A stretch of DNA of 64,000 nt from contig CAZPIO010000010.1 of NCBI GenBank assembly GCA_964586235.1, positions 1 to 64,000 of the forward strand. The letters run 5' to 3'. The notes beneath the pieces were generated by a model. It was not told the origin of the DNA, did not search any database, and saw nothing but the letters and a program-made list of their open reading frames with translations. Position 1 is the stretch's first letter, and the number at the start of each line of letters is the position of its first letter. Shown here in pieces: positions 15,246 to 24,891 of the stretch. The stretch is from JAUCQB01 sp964586235 (GTDB lineage Bacteria; Planctomycetota; Phycisphaerae; UBA1845; PWPN01). The position numbers and the translations under genes were made by a program.

Positions 15246-17228
15246 ATGAGCACGGCTGGCGCCGGCACGCTACGCATGAGGCGGCCCTGTGCGCTCGGGC
15301 ATAGAGCGACTGGTGCCCGCGCGCTGCTGCCAGCCGTGGTTGCTTTGCTGGCCGGGGCATCTAGCGTCCTTGCGCAGCAGACCGAGAGCCGACTCGGGCT
15401 GCACATGATCATTCACTATACGAGCGGGGCCTCGCAGGTGGTCAACGCCCACCCGCGGATTCACAAGATCCTGGACACCGGCGGGGCAATGATAGCCTCC
15501 GCCCGCGACTTCAAACGCGACAACCCGAACGGCGTGCTCGTGCTGCGGGTCTACACGCCCAGATCGTACAACCGCAGCCAGGACCCGGCCGCTTGCGCAA
15601 ACGATTTCTGGAATACCATCCTGGCCCCGCCCATCCACGGCCTGCCGGCGCAGGACCGGGCGCTCATCGACTACGTTGAAGGTCCCAATGAGGGCGACAG
15701 CACGCCGACATGGGGCTCGGTGGAGGACGCCCAGTGGTACAACACGTTCTGGGTCACGCTCGCCCCGCTGATCGCCAACGCCGGCTTCAAGCCGTGCGCG
15801 TTCAGCATCTCGGTCGGCAACCCCCCGGGCGATGCGGCTTATGTCCGGCTGATGCTCGATACCATCGTGCCCGCCCTGCGGGTGTGCAAGAGCTACAACG
15901 GCGGCTGGAGCTATCACTCCTACACACTGCCCTACTCGAAGAGTGTCAGCACCGAGATCTGGTACTCGCTGCGATACCGGCAGTATTACAGCTACTTTCG
16001 AAGCAACTACCCCGACCTGGCCGACCTGCCCCTGCTGCTGACCGAAGGCGGGGTGGACGGGCAGAGCGGGGAAGGCGGGCCGGGATGGAAAGTGGCGGAC
16101 GCGGCGAAGTACATCGACTGGCTGACCTGGTTTGACGCACGGATGAAGGAAGACCCTTACGTCGTCGGCTGCACGCTCTTCCAGTCGGGCGACATGAACT
16201 GGTTCTCCTTCGACGTGGAGGAGATCTGCCCGTGGCTGGCGGAGCACATTCTCTCGACCGTGCCGCAGGTGCCGCCTCCGACACCCGTCAATCTGACGAC
16301 CTGCATCGCCGGTCCGACCTCGGTACAACTGGGCTGGTCGGCCAGCAGCGGCGCCACCAGCTACAACGTGAAACGATCGACTGTCAGCGGAGGTCCTTAT
16401 CCGACCATCGGTACCTCCTTGACGCTGAACTACATCGACAACGATTTGACAGTCGGCCGCACGTACTACTACGTAGTCAGTGCCGTCAACAATGTGGGCG
16501 AGAGCGGCAACTCGGCTCAGGCGGCGGTGACGATCAACGGCGGATATGCGGTCAACTCAGGAGGGCCCGTGGCCGGCGTATTCGCCGCGGATGGCTGGTT
16601 CAGCGGCGGCAACACCTACCAGACGACGGCAGCGATTGACACAAGTGGGGTTGGCGATCCGGCACCGGCGGCCGTTTACCAGTCCGAGCGGTGGGCCTCG
16701 CCCTCGCTGACGTACACTCTCCCGAATCTTGTCGTCGGCGGCAAGTACACCGTCCGCCTGCACTTCGCGGAGATCTATTTCAGCGCCGCCGGCAAGCGCC
16801 GGTTCAACGTGAGCATCAACGGCACGCAGGTACTGAGCGATTTCGACATCCTGGCCACGGCAGGGGCAGCCAACAAGGCGGCCGTCCAGACCTTCACGAC
16901 AAACCCAAACTCCAGCGGTCAGATCATCATTCAGTACACGGCCGGCTCGGCCGACAACCCGAAGTCCGGCGGCATCGAGATCATCCGCAACCTGCCGCCG
17001 GTCTATTTCGGTGACCACGATCATGACCTCGACGTCGACCAGGCGGATTTCGGCTGGTTCCAGGGCTGCCTGACGGGATCAGGGTACGAGCAGGATGATC
17101 CCGACTGCGCCGCTGCCGACACAAACGCCGACGCCGACGTGGATCAGCAGGACTTGGCAGTGTTCCTCGCGTGCCTCAGCGGTTCGGGGGTGACGCCGCC
17201 GGTTGAATGCCGGATCATGCCGAACTGA
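15246..17228 (+). CDS. Secreted glycosidase-like protein: TIM barrel, fibronectin III, malectin, dockerin-like module
   Basis: The start ATG 15246 gives an export signal (ALLPAVVALLAGASSVLAQ); the frame upstream is made of repeats. Residues ~50-340 look like a glycoside-hydrolase-type barrel, with a putative acid/base in YVEGPNEGD and a putative nucleophile in LLLTEGGVDG. This is followed by a fibronectin type III domain (~345-435), a malectin-like sugar-binding domain (~440-590, FAADGWFSGG...YTVRLHFAEIYF) and a C-terminal pair of Asp-rich calcium loops (DHDHDLDVDQADFGWFQGCL; DTNADADVDQQDLAVFLACL). The module order suggests a carbohydrate-binding or -degrading surface enzyme attached through the dockerin-like end. 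The same C-terminal module is present on the proteins at 54957 and 60658. The specific substrate is unknown. Confidence 0.8.
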   Translation: MSTAGAGTLRMRRPCALGHRATGARALLPAVVALLAGASSVLAQQTESRLGLHMIIHYTSGASQVVNAHPRIHKILDTGGAMIASARDFKRDNPNGVLVLRVYTPRSYNRSQDPAACANDFWNTILAPPIHGLPAQDRALIDYVEGPNEGDSTPTWGSVEDAQWYNTFWVTLAPLIANAGFKPCAFSISVGNPPGDAAYVRLMLDTIVPALRVCKSYNGGWSYHSYTLPYSKSVSTEIWYSLRYRQYYSYFRSNYPDLADLPLLLTEGGVDGQSGEGGPGWKVADAAKYIDWLTWFDARMKEDPYVVGCTLFQSGDMNWFSFDVEEICPWLAEHILSTVPQVPPPTPVNLTTCIAGPTSVQLGWSASSGATSYNVKRSTVSGGPYPTIGTSLTLNYIDNDLTVGRTYYYVVSAVNNVGESGNSAQAAVTINGGYAVNSGGPVAGVFAADGWFSGGNTYQTTAAIDTSGVGDPAPAAVYQSERWASPSLTYTLPNLVVGGKYTVRLHFAEIYFSAAGKRRFNVSINGTQVLSDFDILATAGAANKAAVQTFTTNPNSSGQIIIQYTAGSADNPKSGGIEIIRNLPPVYFGDHDHDLDVDQADFGWFQGCLTGSGYEQDDPDCAAADTNADADVDQQDLAVFLACLSGSGVTPPVECRIMPN

Positions 17229-17302
17229 GCGGGCGGGCTGTTCAGTTGTCAGGTCAGGGAGATCACACGTCCCAAAGACAAGTCCCCTTTCCCCACGATA
17301 CG

Positions 17303-18574
17303 TCATGGGGGCAGGAGACCGGGTCTGGTGGCCAACTGCTTCATCAAGGAGTCAGCCGACACATCCTTCCCAATATCCGGATGCCCTTTGGGGAGAACTG
17401 TAAAGGTACCTTCAATCACGTTGTTTGTCTCGTCCGTTTCCTGGACCCGGTTCTCCTCGTCGAGCACGAAACGGTAGGTGTACGTGCCCTGACGGAGGTC
17501 GGACGAACCGACGTTCGTGCGTAAGCCCTTCTCGGGGGGCAACGGTTCCCAGTGCTCGGAACTCGCGGCAAACCTTCCATCGAGGTAGAGAACGTATCCG
17601 TAGGTTGCCTCGGGAATCTCGTCCTTGCCCAGATTCTTAAACGCCATGTAGAAGTGGATGTCACTACTCTCCTCAGCAGGGAGGGGGCCACCCCAGAAGA
17701 ACGTCCACGCGAGGTCGTAGTCACCTGGCGGAGCAAACCGAGCACGCCACGCCAGGAAGGACCAAACAGTACAAAGACAAGCAAGGAAGACCAGAGCAGC
17801 CGCGAATCTGGCCAGCCAGCGATGGCGAGAGAGAGCGCCTCCCGCAATAGCGCCCAATCCGGCACCAGCCGACGCAAGCGGCCCCGCTTCGGACCGGGTC
17901 TGTGCGATGCTGACGACGGGAGTGCCGCACTCAGGACACACGCCCGAGATGTTGCCCCTCAGGTTGTACCCGCAGGCCCTGCAGCATCCGGAGGCGTAGC
18001 GTCTCGCAGGCCAGAGGACGTACAGCGCCATGGTCACCATAGGCACGTGCAGGCCAAGTCGCAGCACAAGCAGAGGGTCAAGGACAAGACGCCGCGTAGC
18101 TCTCCATGTCTCCCACCATTGTGGCGGGCGGCCGAACACGGGCGGAGGGTATATTCGAAAACCGTCCCTGCCAAGCTCCGGCAGAGTCCCGAGGATCTGG
18201 ATGAGCCCGACGACCAAGAGGAACCAAGGCCAGAAGCGCCTGCCCTTCCTGCGCGTCAACGAGAGCCATGCGGCGGCGAGAAAACAGACACTTGCCGAGA
18301 AGACCGCGCTGCCCCAGTCTCGGTCCCGCAGGACCCGGCACTGCAGGTCACCGTTCTGATGAACCGCGACCCGATGGACGAAAACGGGGAGCATTTGTTC
18401 GAGGGTGAGCAGCAGAAACATCAGGCCCAGCAAGAACAGCAGAAGCGGGTTCAACGAACGTGAACGCGCCGAGGCGACCCGGAGGCTTACGTTCCTGGCA
18501 TCCTCAGATTCCGAAATCACGCGACACCACTCTCGTATGTAAAGCGTGCCCGCCGCACTGCCCGCTTCGAGCAT
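17303..18574 (-). CDS. Membrane protein with central zinc ribbon and CARDB-like extracellular domain
   Basis: The predicted layout is an N-terminal TM (LLLFLLGLMFLLLTLEQML), two to three further TM helices, a cytoplasmic-type zinc ribbon CRACGYNLRGNISGVCPECG, another TM (FAAALVFLACLCTVWSFLAW), and a C-terminal Ig-like domain of the CARDB kind (IHFYMAFKNLGKD..., ending in YTYRFVLDEENRVQETDETNNV, the usual Asp/Glu-Asn ending). The function is unknown; the CARDB end suggests an adhesive or structural surface role. The first ~40 residues of the open frame (to 18697) look non-coding, so I set the start at ATG 18574. This is uncertain, because a GTG ~54 bases further in is also possible. No partner genes. 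Confidence 0.7.
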   Translation of the reverse strand: MLEAGSAAGTLYIREWCRVISESEDARNVSLRVASARSRSLNPLLLFLLGLMFLLLTLEQMLPVFVHRVAVHQNGDLQCRVLRDRDWGSAVFSASVCFLAAAWLSLTRRKGRRFWPWFLLVVGLIQILGTLPELGRDGFRIYPPPVFGRPPQWWETWRATRRLVLDPLLVLRLGLHVPMVTMALYVLWPARRYASGCCRACGYNLRGNISGVCPECGTPVVSIAQTRSEAGPLASAGAGLGAIAGGALSRHRWLARFAAALVFLACLCTVWSFLAWRARFAPPGDYDLAWTFFWGGPLPAEESSDIHFYMAFKNLGKDEIPEATYGYVLYLDGRFAASSEHWEPLPPEKGLRTNVGSSDLRQGTYTYRFVLDEENRVQETDETNNVIEGTFTVLPKGHPDIGKDVSADSLMKQLATRPGLLPP

Positions 18575-18699
18575 CTGCCGCGTCTCACCGGCGGGATGAC
18601 TTCGACAAGCTCCCTTCGGGTCTGCCCTCGGCCATGAACTCGGGCCGAATGGAGCCTCAGGGTCGAAGACAGCCCAGGAAACCCACCGGCTCGTCAAGA

Positions 18700-18726
18700 A
18701 TCGCGGCTACAAGCCGCTCCTACAAA
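18700..18726. repeat. REP-like palindrome copy
   Basis: 'aatcgcggctacaagccgct' followed by 'cctacaa' lies between two minus-strand genes. It belongs to the family found inside mfd and the DegT gene. Confidence 0.8.
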
Positions 18727-18732
18727 CCGGGG

Positions 18733-20052
18733 TCACCAGCCTTTCCGATACGGCGGGTCGATGTACTGGTTGGCCTCGGGGACGTTGGTCACCTTCATGT
18801 TGCGGGCGTCCCATTCGAGGCGTTTTCCGGTGCGGATGGCTACGGCGCCGAGCAGCAAGGCCTCGGTCATCGCCCCGGCGCGGACAAAATGGCTCATGTA
18901 GTCGAGGCCGAGGTCGCCCTTGAGGCAATTACGGATCCATTCTTCGTGATGACCCGGCGAGTCGGGCAGACTGTGCGGCGGCTGCTCGAGGTCTTTGAAC
19001 TTGTCCTCGGGCAGCAGGATTCTGGCGGCGCCGTCGGGGCTGGGCATGTAGAGAGTGCCCTTTTCGCCGATGACGATGCTTCCGTTGTCCGGCATCTCGC
19101 GGCCGCCGACCAGTTCGGGCGCGGGCTTCTTGCCGCCGTCGTACCAGTAGAAGCGTACAGCGGGGCGAGACGCGTTGGCGGGGAACTCCCATTTCACGCG
19201 GCTCCAGGCGGGGAACGTCTCGTCGTATCGCTCCGAGGTTTCGCACTCGACGGCCGTCGGATCGCGGAGGTCGAGGCCCCAGAACGCGACGTTGCAGATG
19301 TGGCAGGCCATGTCGCCGAGGGCCCCGGTGCCGAAGTCGTACCAGCCGCGCCACTTGCCGGGCAGGTACACGGGGTGATACGGCCGTCGGGGGGCGACGC
19401 CCAGCCACAGGTCCCACTTCAGGGTCGGCGGCACCGGAGGCGTTTCGATCGGGCGATCGAGGGCCTGCTTCCAGAATGCCCCCGGGCGATCCGTCCAGGC
19501 GTGTACCTCGCTGACCTTGCCGAGCGCGCCGCTGCGCAGCAGTTCCACGTTGCGGCGGGCGCCGCCGAGTGCGTTTCCGTTGTTGCCCATCTGGGTCACC
19601 ACCTTGCTCCTGGCGGCTGCCTCAGCCACTCGGCGGGCCTCGGCCACGGTGCGGGTGAGCGGCTTCTCGCAGTAAACGTGCTTGCCGAGTTCGATCGCCG
19701 CCAGGGTGACCGGGGCATGCATGTGGTCGGGCGTGCTGACCACCACGGCGTCGATCTGCTTGTGGAGCTTGTCGAGCATGACGCGGTAATCGGCGAACCG
19801 CGGCATGTCGGGGAGTCTCTTGAAGCTTTGTGCGCCACGAACCTCGTCGACTTCGCACAGCCCGAGCACGTTCTCCCCGGTCACCGCCCCGACATTGTCG
19901 GCACCCCGGCCGCCGATGCCGACGCAAACCACGTTGAGTTTGTCATGCCTGGACGGGGTCTGGCCGTCGGCCGGGCGAGTCGCTACCCAGAATCCCGCTC
20001 CGGCCACGACAGACTGCTTCAGAAAACGACGTCGGCTTGTTCCTCTTGGCAT
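18733..20052 (-). CDS. Tat-exported Gfo/Idh/MocA family oxidoreductase
   Basis: The start ATG 20052 is selected for its GGAGGT ribosome site and its perfect Tat leader (GTSRRRFLKQSVVAGAGFW); upstream in-frame codons are not conserved-looking. Residues ~35-165 form a Rossmann domain (LNVVCVGIGGRGADN, VVVSTPDHMHAPVTLAAIELGKHVYCEKP, the EKP motif being the family's catalytic Lys), followed by the C-terminal alpha/beta substrate domain (GTGALGDMACHICN, GHHEEWIRNCLKG). The enzyme should oxidise or reduce a sugar using a tightly bound NAD(P) carried through Tat. It is typical of planctomycete secreted oxidoreductases that work with DUF1080 hydrolases. Substrate unknown. Confidence 0.85.
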   Translation of the reverse strand: MPRGTSRRRFLKQSVVAGAGFWVATRPADGQTPSRHDKLNVVCVGIGGRGADNVGAVTGENVLGLCEVDEVRGAQSFKRLPDMPRFADYRVMLDKLHKQIDAVVVSTPDHMHAPVTLAAIELGKHVYCEKPLTRTVAEARRVAEAAARSKVVTQMGNNGNALGGARRNVELLRSGALGKVSEVHAWTDRPGAFWKQALDRPIETPPVPPTLKWDLWLGVAPRRPYHPVYLPGKWRGWYDFGTGALGDMACHICNVAFWGLDLRDPTAVECETSERYDETFPAWSRVKWEFPANASRPAVRFYWYDGGKKPAPELVGGREMPDNGSIVIGEKGTLYMPSPDGAARILLPEDKFKDLEQPPHSLPDSPGHHEEWIRNCLKGDLGLDYMSHFVRAGAMTEALLLGAVAIRTGKRLEWDARNMKVTNVPEANQYIDPPYRKGW

Positions 20053-20079
20053 AGTGACCTCCTGGCACCCAACATGGCG

Positions 20080-20200
20080 GCGCTCGCCACGGCGAGCAGG
20101 TCCGCCGCGGCGGACTTGGCCATGCCATCCTTCACTCTGCTCGTGGTCCTTGCTCATCGGTAATCGCGAACCCAGGTTCAGCGAACCTGGGCCACCCGTC
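20080..20200. repeat. Palindromic repeats upstream of cdsA
   Basis: The segment holds 'ctcgccacggcgagcaggtc' + 'cgccgcggcggac' and at 20171-20199 'cccaggttcagcgaacctgg' + 'gccaccc'. Both families recur elsewhere in the window. Confidence 0.6.
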
Positions 20201-20311
20201 AGCAAGTCACTGCTCAGCACTGCTCAATAGAGCAGTGGCACCCACCCGGTCGTCCGGGCGTGGACCTGTCCGGATGCGTCGCTTAGCATAACCGACCAGA
20301 AAGGTGGACAC

Positions 20312-21268
20312 ATGCTCTGGCAACGAATCACCTTCGGCGCGCTCATGATCGCACTGATCGTGGGCATCGTTTTCCTGGACGGCTGGCTCTCGGCCCGTGG
20401 CCTGGCATCGATGGATGAAGGCCTGCCTTCCCCGCCGACGCCGACCGGGACGCGGCTGATGTGCGGGCTGGCCCTGACGTTGGCGCTGTCAATACTGATC
20501 ATGCTGTCGGCATTTGAGATGGGCAATCTCTGTGTGGCCGGGGGGCACCGCCCGTCGGCGGGCTGGGCGGTCTTCGTGTCGGTCCTGCTGATGCTCGCCC
20601 CGTGGATCGAGTTTCAGCAGCGACTGGCCTCGGCTACACCGGCCGTCCGACTGACCGGGGGCATGTCGCTGTCCCTGTTCCTGCTCACAGGGGGCGTTCT
20701 CGGGGCCTGCCTGTGCATCCTGGCACGCAAGACCACCGAGCGGGCGGTGACTAACCTGGCGGTCACCTGCCTGACATTCCTCTACCTTGGTTTGCTGGGC
20801 TCGTTCGCTGTCCGAATCCGCTGTCTCGACCCCGGGCCCGGCGGGGACACCGCGTTGATCTACTTCATCCTCACGGTCAAATCGGCGGATATCGGGGCCT
20901 ATTTCACCGGTAAGTTATTTGGTAGAAATAAGTTAGCGCCATGGGTCAGCCCTGGCAAGACGGTAGAAGGGGCGGTCGGTGCCCTGGTGCTGGCACTGGC
21001 GGTCGCCTGCGGAGGTGTGTGGGTCTGGCAGCGGATGACGCCGAGCCTTGGGCCATGTCCGCTGAATATGATACAAGCCATTGTTTTTGGGGCGGTTATG
21101 GCGATTTGCGGCCACCTGGGCGACCTCGTTGAATCGCTCATGAAGCGCGATTTCGGCAGCAAGGACTCGGGCCAAGTGGTGCCGGCGTTCGGCGGATTGC
21201 TCGATATCGTGGATTCACCTGTGTTTACGGCGCCAATCGCCTGGTGGCTGTTAGCACCAGCCGGTTGA
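20312..21268 (+). CDS. cdsA: Phosphatidate cytidylyltransferase CdsA
   Basis: CdsA makes CDP-diacylglycerol from phosphatidate and CTP in the cytoplasmic membrane, the branch point for phosphatidylglycerol and related lipids. The protein has about eight hydrophobic helices and the C-terminal signature region SADIGAYFTGKLFGRNKLAPWVSPGKTVEG...LVESLMKRDFGSKDSG...FGGLLDIVDS. In the last block the usual 'HGGxLDRxDS' reads FGGLLDIVDS, so the His and Arg are replaced while the metal-binding acidic residues KD and LD..DS are kept. AAGGTGG precedes ATG 20312. It is the first gene of a five-gene run with phoH, pgpH, ybeY and corC, a common bacterial arrangement, and its 318 residues are close to the usual length. 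Confidence 0.85.
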   Translation: MLWQRITFGALMIALIVGIVFLDGWLSARGLASMDEGLPSPPTPTGTRLMCGLALTLALSILIMLSAFEMGNLCVAGGHRPSAGWAVFVSVLLMLAPWIEFQQRLASATPAVRLTGGMSLSLFLLTGGVLGACLCILARKTTERAVTNLAVTCLTFLYLGLLGSFAVRIRCLDPGPGGDTALIYFILTVKSADIGAYFTGKLFGRNKLAPWVSPGKTVEGAVGALVLALAVACGGVWVWQRMTPSLGPCPLNMIQAIVFGAVMAICGHLGDLVESLMKRDFGSKDSGQVVPAFGGLLDIVDSPVFTAPIAWWLLAPAG

Positions 21269-21333
21269 ATTGAGTAAAATGGTCGGGAAGCCCGAAGACA
21301 GGCAGGGAAGACGTCCAAGCCACCCCCGGAACC

Positions 21334-22320
21334 GTGCAGGCCGGCGATTCGTCTTCCTGGCAGGAGGCACAAGGCAAGTTGGAACTCACCATCACGCTGA
21401 ACGACGCCCGTAAGCGGAACGCCCTTTTCGGTTCGGCGGACCGCCACCTCAGGCGGATCCGTGGTGCATTCGGCGTCCAGATCAGTGCCCGGGACTCGAC
21501 CGTCAAACTGGCGGGTAGCGCACATGCGGTCGGACAGGCGGCATCCGTCATCGATTTTCTGCAGCGGGCGGTGCGCAGTTCCGAAGAACTGAGTGACGAG
21601 CAGGTCTCGGAAGCCATCAGCTATGTAGTCCAGTTGAACAGCCCCGAGCATCGCGACGAGGATATCATCGACGTCTACAGCCGGACGGCGGTGACCCGGC
21701 CGCGTACGGAGGGCCAGCGAGCCTACGTGCAGGCCCTGCGGGCTCACGACCTCGTTTTCTGCGTGGGGCCGGCGGGCAGCGGCAAGACCTACCTCGCCGT
21801 GGCGGTGGCGGTTTCGATGCTCAAGGCGGGCACGGTCAAGCGGATTGTTCTCGTGCGGCCGGCGGTCGAAGCGGGAGAAAAGCTGGGCTTCCTGCCGGGC
21901 GACATGCAGGCCAAGGTAAACCCCTATCTGCGACCGTTGTTCGACGCGATGGGCGACATGATGACGTTCGAGCAGATTCGTCGCTTCATCGAGAACGACG
22001 TCATCGAGATCGCGCCGCTGGCCTTCATGCGGGGCCGCACGCTGAACAACGCGGTGGTGATCCTGGATGAGGCCCAGAACACGACGCGGCTGCAGATGCT
22101 GATGTTCCTGACCCGCCTGGGACACCACAGCAAGATGATCATCACGGGGGACGACAGCCAGGTTGACCTCGACGCCCCCGAGTCCAGCGGCATGAGCGAC
22201 GCGCTTCGGCGTCTGGGGAATCTGCCCGGTATAGCGATCATTCGGCTGGAGAAGCAGGACATCGTCCGTCACCGGCTTGTACAGGATATCGTCAACGCGT
22301 ATGCCAACGGGAAACAATGA
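21334..22320 (+). CDS. phoH: PhoH-like ATPase
   Basis: PhoH is a cytoplasmic P-loop ATPase of the helicase-related PhoH/YlaK family, linked to RNA metabolism and usually encoded beside YbeY. The N-terminal ~100 residues form a KH-like domain (ADRHLRRIRGAFGVQI), then an ATPase with Walker A GPAGSGKT (~145), the VRPAVEAGEKLGFLPGD block, Walker B VVILDEAQN (~239) and the sensor ITGDDSQVDLD. The start is GTG 21334, 65 bases after cdsA. Other starts are possible further in, since the first 15 residues are weakly conserved. Length 328 is typical. Confidence 0.93.
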   Translation: MQAGDSSSWQEAQGKLELTITLNDARKRNALFGSADRHLRRIRGAFGVQISARDSTVKLAGSAHAVGQAASVIDFLQRAVRSSEELSDEQVSEAISYVVQLNSPEHRDEDIIDVYSRTAVTRPRTEGQRAYVQALRAHDLVFCVGPAGSGKTYLAVAVAVSMLKAGTVKRIVLVRPAVEAGEKLGFLPGDMQAKVNPYLRPLFDAMGDMMTFEQIRRFIENDVIEIAPLAFMRGRTLNNAVVILDEAQNTTRLQMLMFLTRLGHHSKMIITGDDSQVDLDAPESSGMSDALRRLGNLPGIAIIRLEKQDIVRHRLVQDIVNAYANGKQ

Positions 22321-22324
22321 TCTT

Positions 22325-22456
22325 ATGGGACGCAGCCAGGCAAGGCTTTCCTCGTCGGGGGTGTCTGTCGATGATACGACGAGTGCGTTGCGGGACCGGC
22401 GCGACCCCGAAGGCGCGCCTCGCCGGCTGAGCGCCGAAAACATTGAGCATCCGTGA
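22325..22456 (+). CDS. Possible 43-residue ORF between phoH and pgpH
   Basis: An ATG directly after the phoH stop opens a 43-codon frame whose TGA overlaps the GTG start of pgpH (GTGA, 22453-22456). This geometry is typical of translational coupling. The peptide is Arg/Ser-rich (MGRSQARLSSSGVSV...) with no recognisable family. It may simply be a coupling leader or chance. Confidence 0.25.
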   Translation: MGRSQARLSSSGVSVDDTTSALRDRRDPEGAPRRLSAENIEHP

Positions 22457-24891
22457 TTTCAAAGGCACCACCTGTTTCTGAATCGCGACGCCAGGAGGCT
22501 CGCCGTCAACGGGACGAGCGGCGGGAGACCTTCTGGAGGAACCTGCGCCGGCACGCCCGTTTGTCGTCGGTGGTGATCGGGATCGTTTTTTACGCCGGGG
22601 TGCTGGCCGTCCAGTTCTGGGGCAGCGAAACGATGCCCTACAGCCTGGCTCAGCAGGTTTACCGCGACATCAACGCCCGCGTGAGCTTCTCGTACGAGGA
22701 TCAGGCAGCGACGGAAGAGAAACGGCAGAAAGCCAGCGACGCATCGCCCTCGGTCTTCGTTCGCGACGCCTCAACCTCGTCCGCGGACCCGCTCACCGTT
22801 ATCCGCGACCAGATGCTGGAGTTCCGCGACCGGGCCGCCAAGGCGAGCGGTGCCGAGGATAAGCAGGTCAGCGAGCAGGCACCGGTCAAGGATGTCCTGC
22901 TCGATGACGCGGCGATCGCGGCCCTTCGCACATTCGCATCCGACGCCCGGCGCAGCGACTACGAACGGATGGTCGACCGTGTCCTGGGACGTCTGCTGAT
23001 CGTCAACAGGCCGGAGGATCCGAACCGCAAGACAATGCCGCCGCAGGTGATTCTGCAGACCAAGGACAAGAGCGGCCACGTGACCAGCCTGACGGTCGAT
23101 GCCAGGCGCCTCATCTATCTGCCGAAATCAAAGGAGGACAAGCTCGAAGACGACATTGTCGCCGCGCTGGGCGACGTGCCCTCATGCCCCGAGGCGCTGT
23201 GCAAGCCCTTCAGCACCCTGGTCATGCGCGCGGTTGCCGGCCCAAGCCCCGAGAAACCGTCGTACACGCCGTTCTGGCAGTACAACGCCAAGCTGACGGC
23301 CGACGAAATGGACAAGGCGGCAGACCGGGTTCGGCCGGAGATGATCTCCTACAAAGCCGGCATGACCCTGGTGCGAGCCGAGACGGTGCTTGGGACCACA
23401 GAACTGAATCTGCTGAAGCGCGAGCACGAGGAGTACCTGAAGGCCCAGCGGGCCGATCCCGTTCTGCGGCAGCGGATGCTGCTGCGACAACTAGGGACGG
23501 CGATCGTGGTGCTGCTGGCGGTGATCGGCCTTGCCGTCTACACCGTGTCGTACCGGCCGCGGATCACCGTGGTGCCTTCGCGATCGCTGGCGCTGGCCGC
23601 CCTGCTGCTGCTCATGATCGTACTCAGCCGGCTGGTTGATCGCTTTCAGGGTCTGGGCAGCGACCTGCCGGCCGAAGCATGCGTCTTCTTCATCGTGATC
23701 ACCTCGGCACTGCTGGCGATCGCGTATGACCAGCGTTTCGCCTTCGGCGTTGCCGCGGTGCTGACGGTGCTGATCACGGTGACGGTGAACGGTGATTTCA
23801 GTCTTCTTCTGACCTACATGACGGCCGCCGGCGTGACGATCTGCCTGCTCAAAGAGATCCGCACGCGAAGCAGGATCATCGCCGCCGGGGGTGCCGCCGC
23901 CCTGGCCACGGCCCTGGTCTCGTCGGCGACGAGCCTGATGGCCGAGCAGCAATGGCTCTACGTCATCACGCACGGGGCGTTCGCGGGCGGCATGGCCCTG
24001 TTCGCCGGTTTCATCGTGCAGGGGATTCTGCCGCAATTCGAGAGACTCTTCGGCGTTGCGACCAGCATGACGCTGCTTGAATGGTGCGACGCCAGCAAGC
24101 CGCTGCTGCGGCGGCTGGCCCAGGAGACGCCCGGCACCTACAGCCACTCGCTGGTGCTGAGCCAGATGGCGGAGGAGGCCTGTGAGGCGATCGGGGCCCG
24201 CGGGCTGCTGGCTCGCGTCGGCGCGCTGTATCACGACATCGGCAAGGCTCAGAAACCCGAGTACTTCGTCGAGAACCAGGAGGCGAGAATGAACCGGCAC
24301 GACCGGCTCTCGCCGACGCTGAGCCTGCTGATCATCGTCGGGCACATCAAGGACGGAATCGAGATGGCCCGGGCCTACGGTGTGCCCCGTGTGCTCCACC
24401 AGTTCATCAACGAGCATCACGGCACCACGGTCGTTCGCTATTTTCACCACATGGCGAGCGAGGCCGCGGCCAAGAGCCGCCTGAAAGGCAAGCACGACCG
24501 CGAGGTGCCCGAGAGCGAATTCCGCTATCCGGGGCCCAAACCGCGGTCCAAGGAATCGGCCATCCTGATGCTCTGCGACGCCTGCGAGGGCGCCGTGCGA
24601 GCGCTCTCCGAGCCGACGCCCGGGCGCGTGGAGAGCACGGTGCACCAGGTGGTCATGGACCGTCTGAACGACGGCCAGTTCGATGACTGTGAAATCAGTC
24701 TTCGAGAGCTGAGACAGGTCGAGCAATCGATCGTCAAGAGCCTGTGCGCCATCCACCACGGACGAATCAAGTATCCGAAGGCTTTTACCCTGACGCCGCC
24801 TTCCAAGGCGGGCGTCGCCGGGCAGGAGTCTTCGGAAGGGGGAGAGCAGGACACCGGATCGGAGATTCAGGAGGTAGCCCGGCAGGCGTGA
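22453..24891 (+). CDS. pgpH: 7TM-HD phosphodiesterase (PgpH/YqfF family)
   Basis: Membrane-bound HD-domain proteins of this family hydrolyse c-di-AMP. One TM helix (~38-57) is followed by a large extracytoplasmic 7TMR-HDED-type domain (to ~340), a block of about seven TM helices (~345-510) and a cytoplasmic HD domain with HSLVLSQMAEEA, LYHDIGKAQKPEYF (~590) and later INEHHG residues providing the metal ligands. The length of 812 is usual. GTG 22453 is used as start; the N-terminus is Arg-rich and cytosolic. Genomic pairing with phoH and ybeY supports the assignment. The activity toward c-di-AMP is inferred from the family. Confidence 0.9.
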   Translation: MISKAPPVSESRRQEARRQRDERRETFWRNLRRHARLSSVVIGIVFYAGVLAVQFWGSETMPYSLAQQVYRDINARVSFSYEDQAATEEKRQKASDASPSVFVRDASTSSADPLTVIRDQMLEFRDRAAKASGAEDKQVSEQAPVKDVLLDDAAIAALRTFASDARRSDYERMVDRVLGRLLIVNRPEDPNRKTMPPQVILQTKDKSGHVTSLTVDARRLIYLPKSKEDKLEDDIVAALGDVPSCPEALCKPFSTLVMRAVAGPSPEKPSYTPFWQYNAKLTADEMDKAADRVRPEMISYKAGMTLVRAETVLGTTELNLLKREHEEYLKAQRADPVLRQRMLLRQLGTAIVVLLAVIGLAVYTVSYRPRITVVPSRSLALAALLLLMIVLSRLVDRFQGLGSDLPAEACVFFIVITSALLAIAYDQRFAFGVAAVLTVLITVTVNGDFSLLLTYMTAAGVTICLLKEIRTRSRIIAAGGAAALATALVSSATSLMAEQQWLYVITHGAFAGGMALFAGFIVQGILPQFERLFGVATSMTLLEWCDASKPLLRRLAQETPGTYSHSLVLSQMAEEACEAIGARGLLARVGALYHDIGKAQKPEYFVENQEARMNRHDRLSPTLSLLIIVGHIKDGIEMARAYGVPRVLHQFINEHHGTTVVRYFHHMASEAAAKSRLKGKHDREVPESEFRYPGPKPRSKESAILMLCDACEGAVRALSEPTPGRVESTVHQVVMDRLNDGQFDDCEISLRELRQVEQSIVKSLCAIHHGRIKYPKAFTLTPPSKAGVAGQESSEGGEQDTGSEIQEVARQA

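Noticed and set aside
23491..24759. Long minus-strand ORF inside pgpH
   Set aside because: Shadow of the 7TM-HD gene; no recognisable motif.
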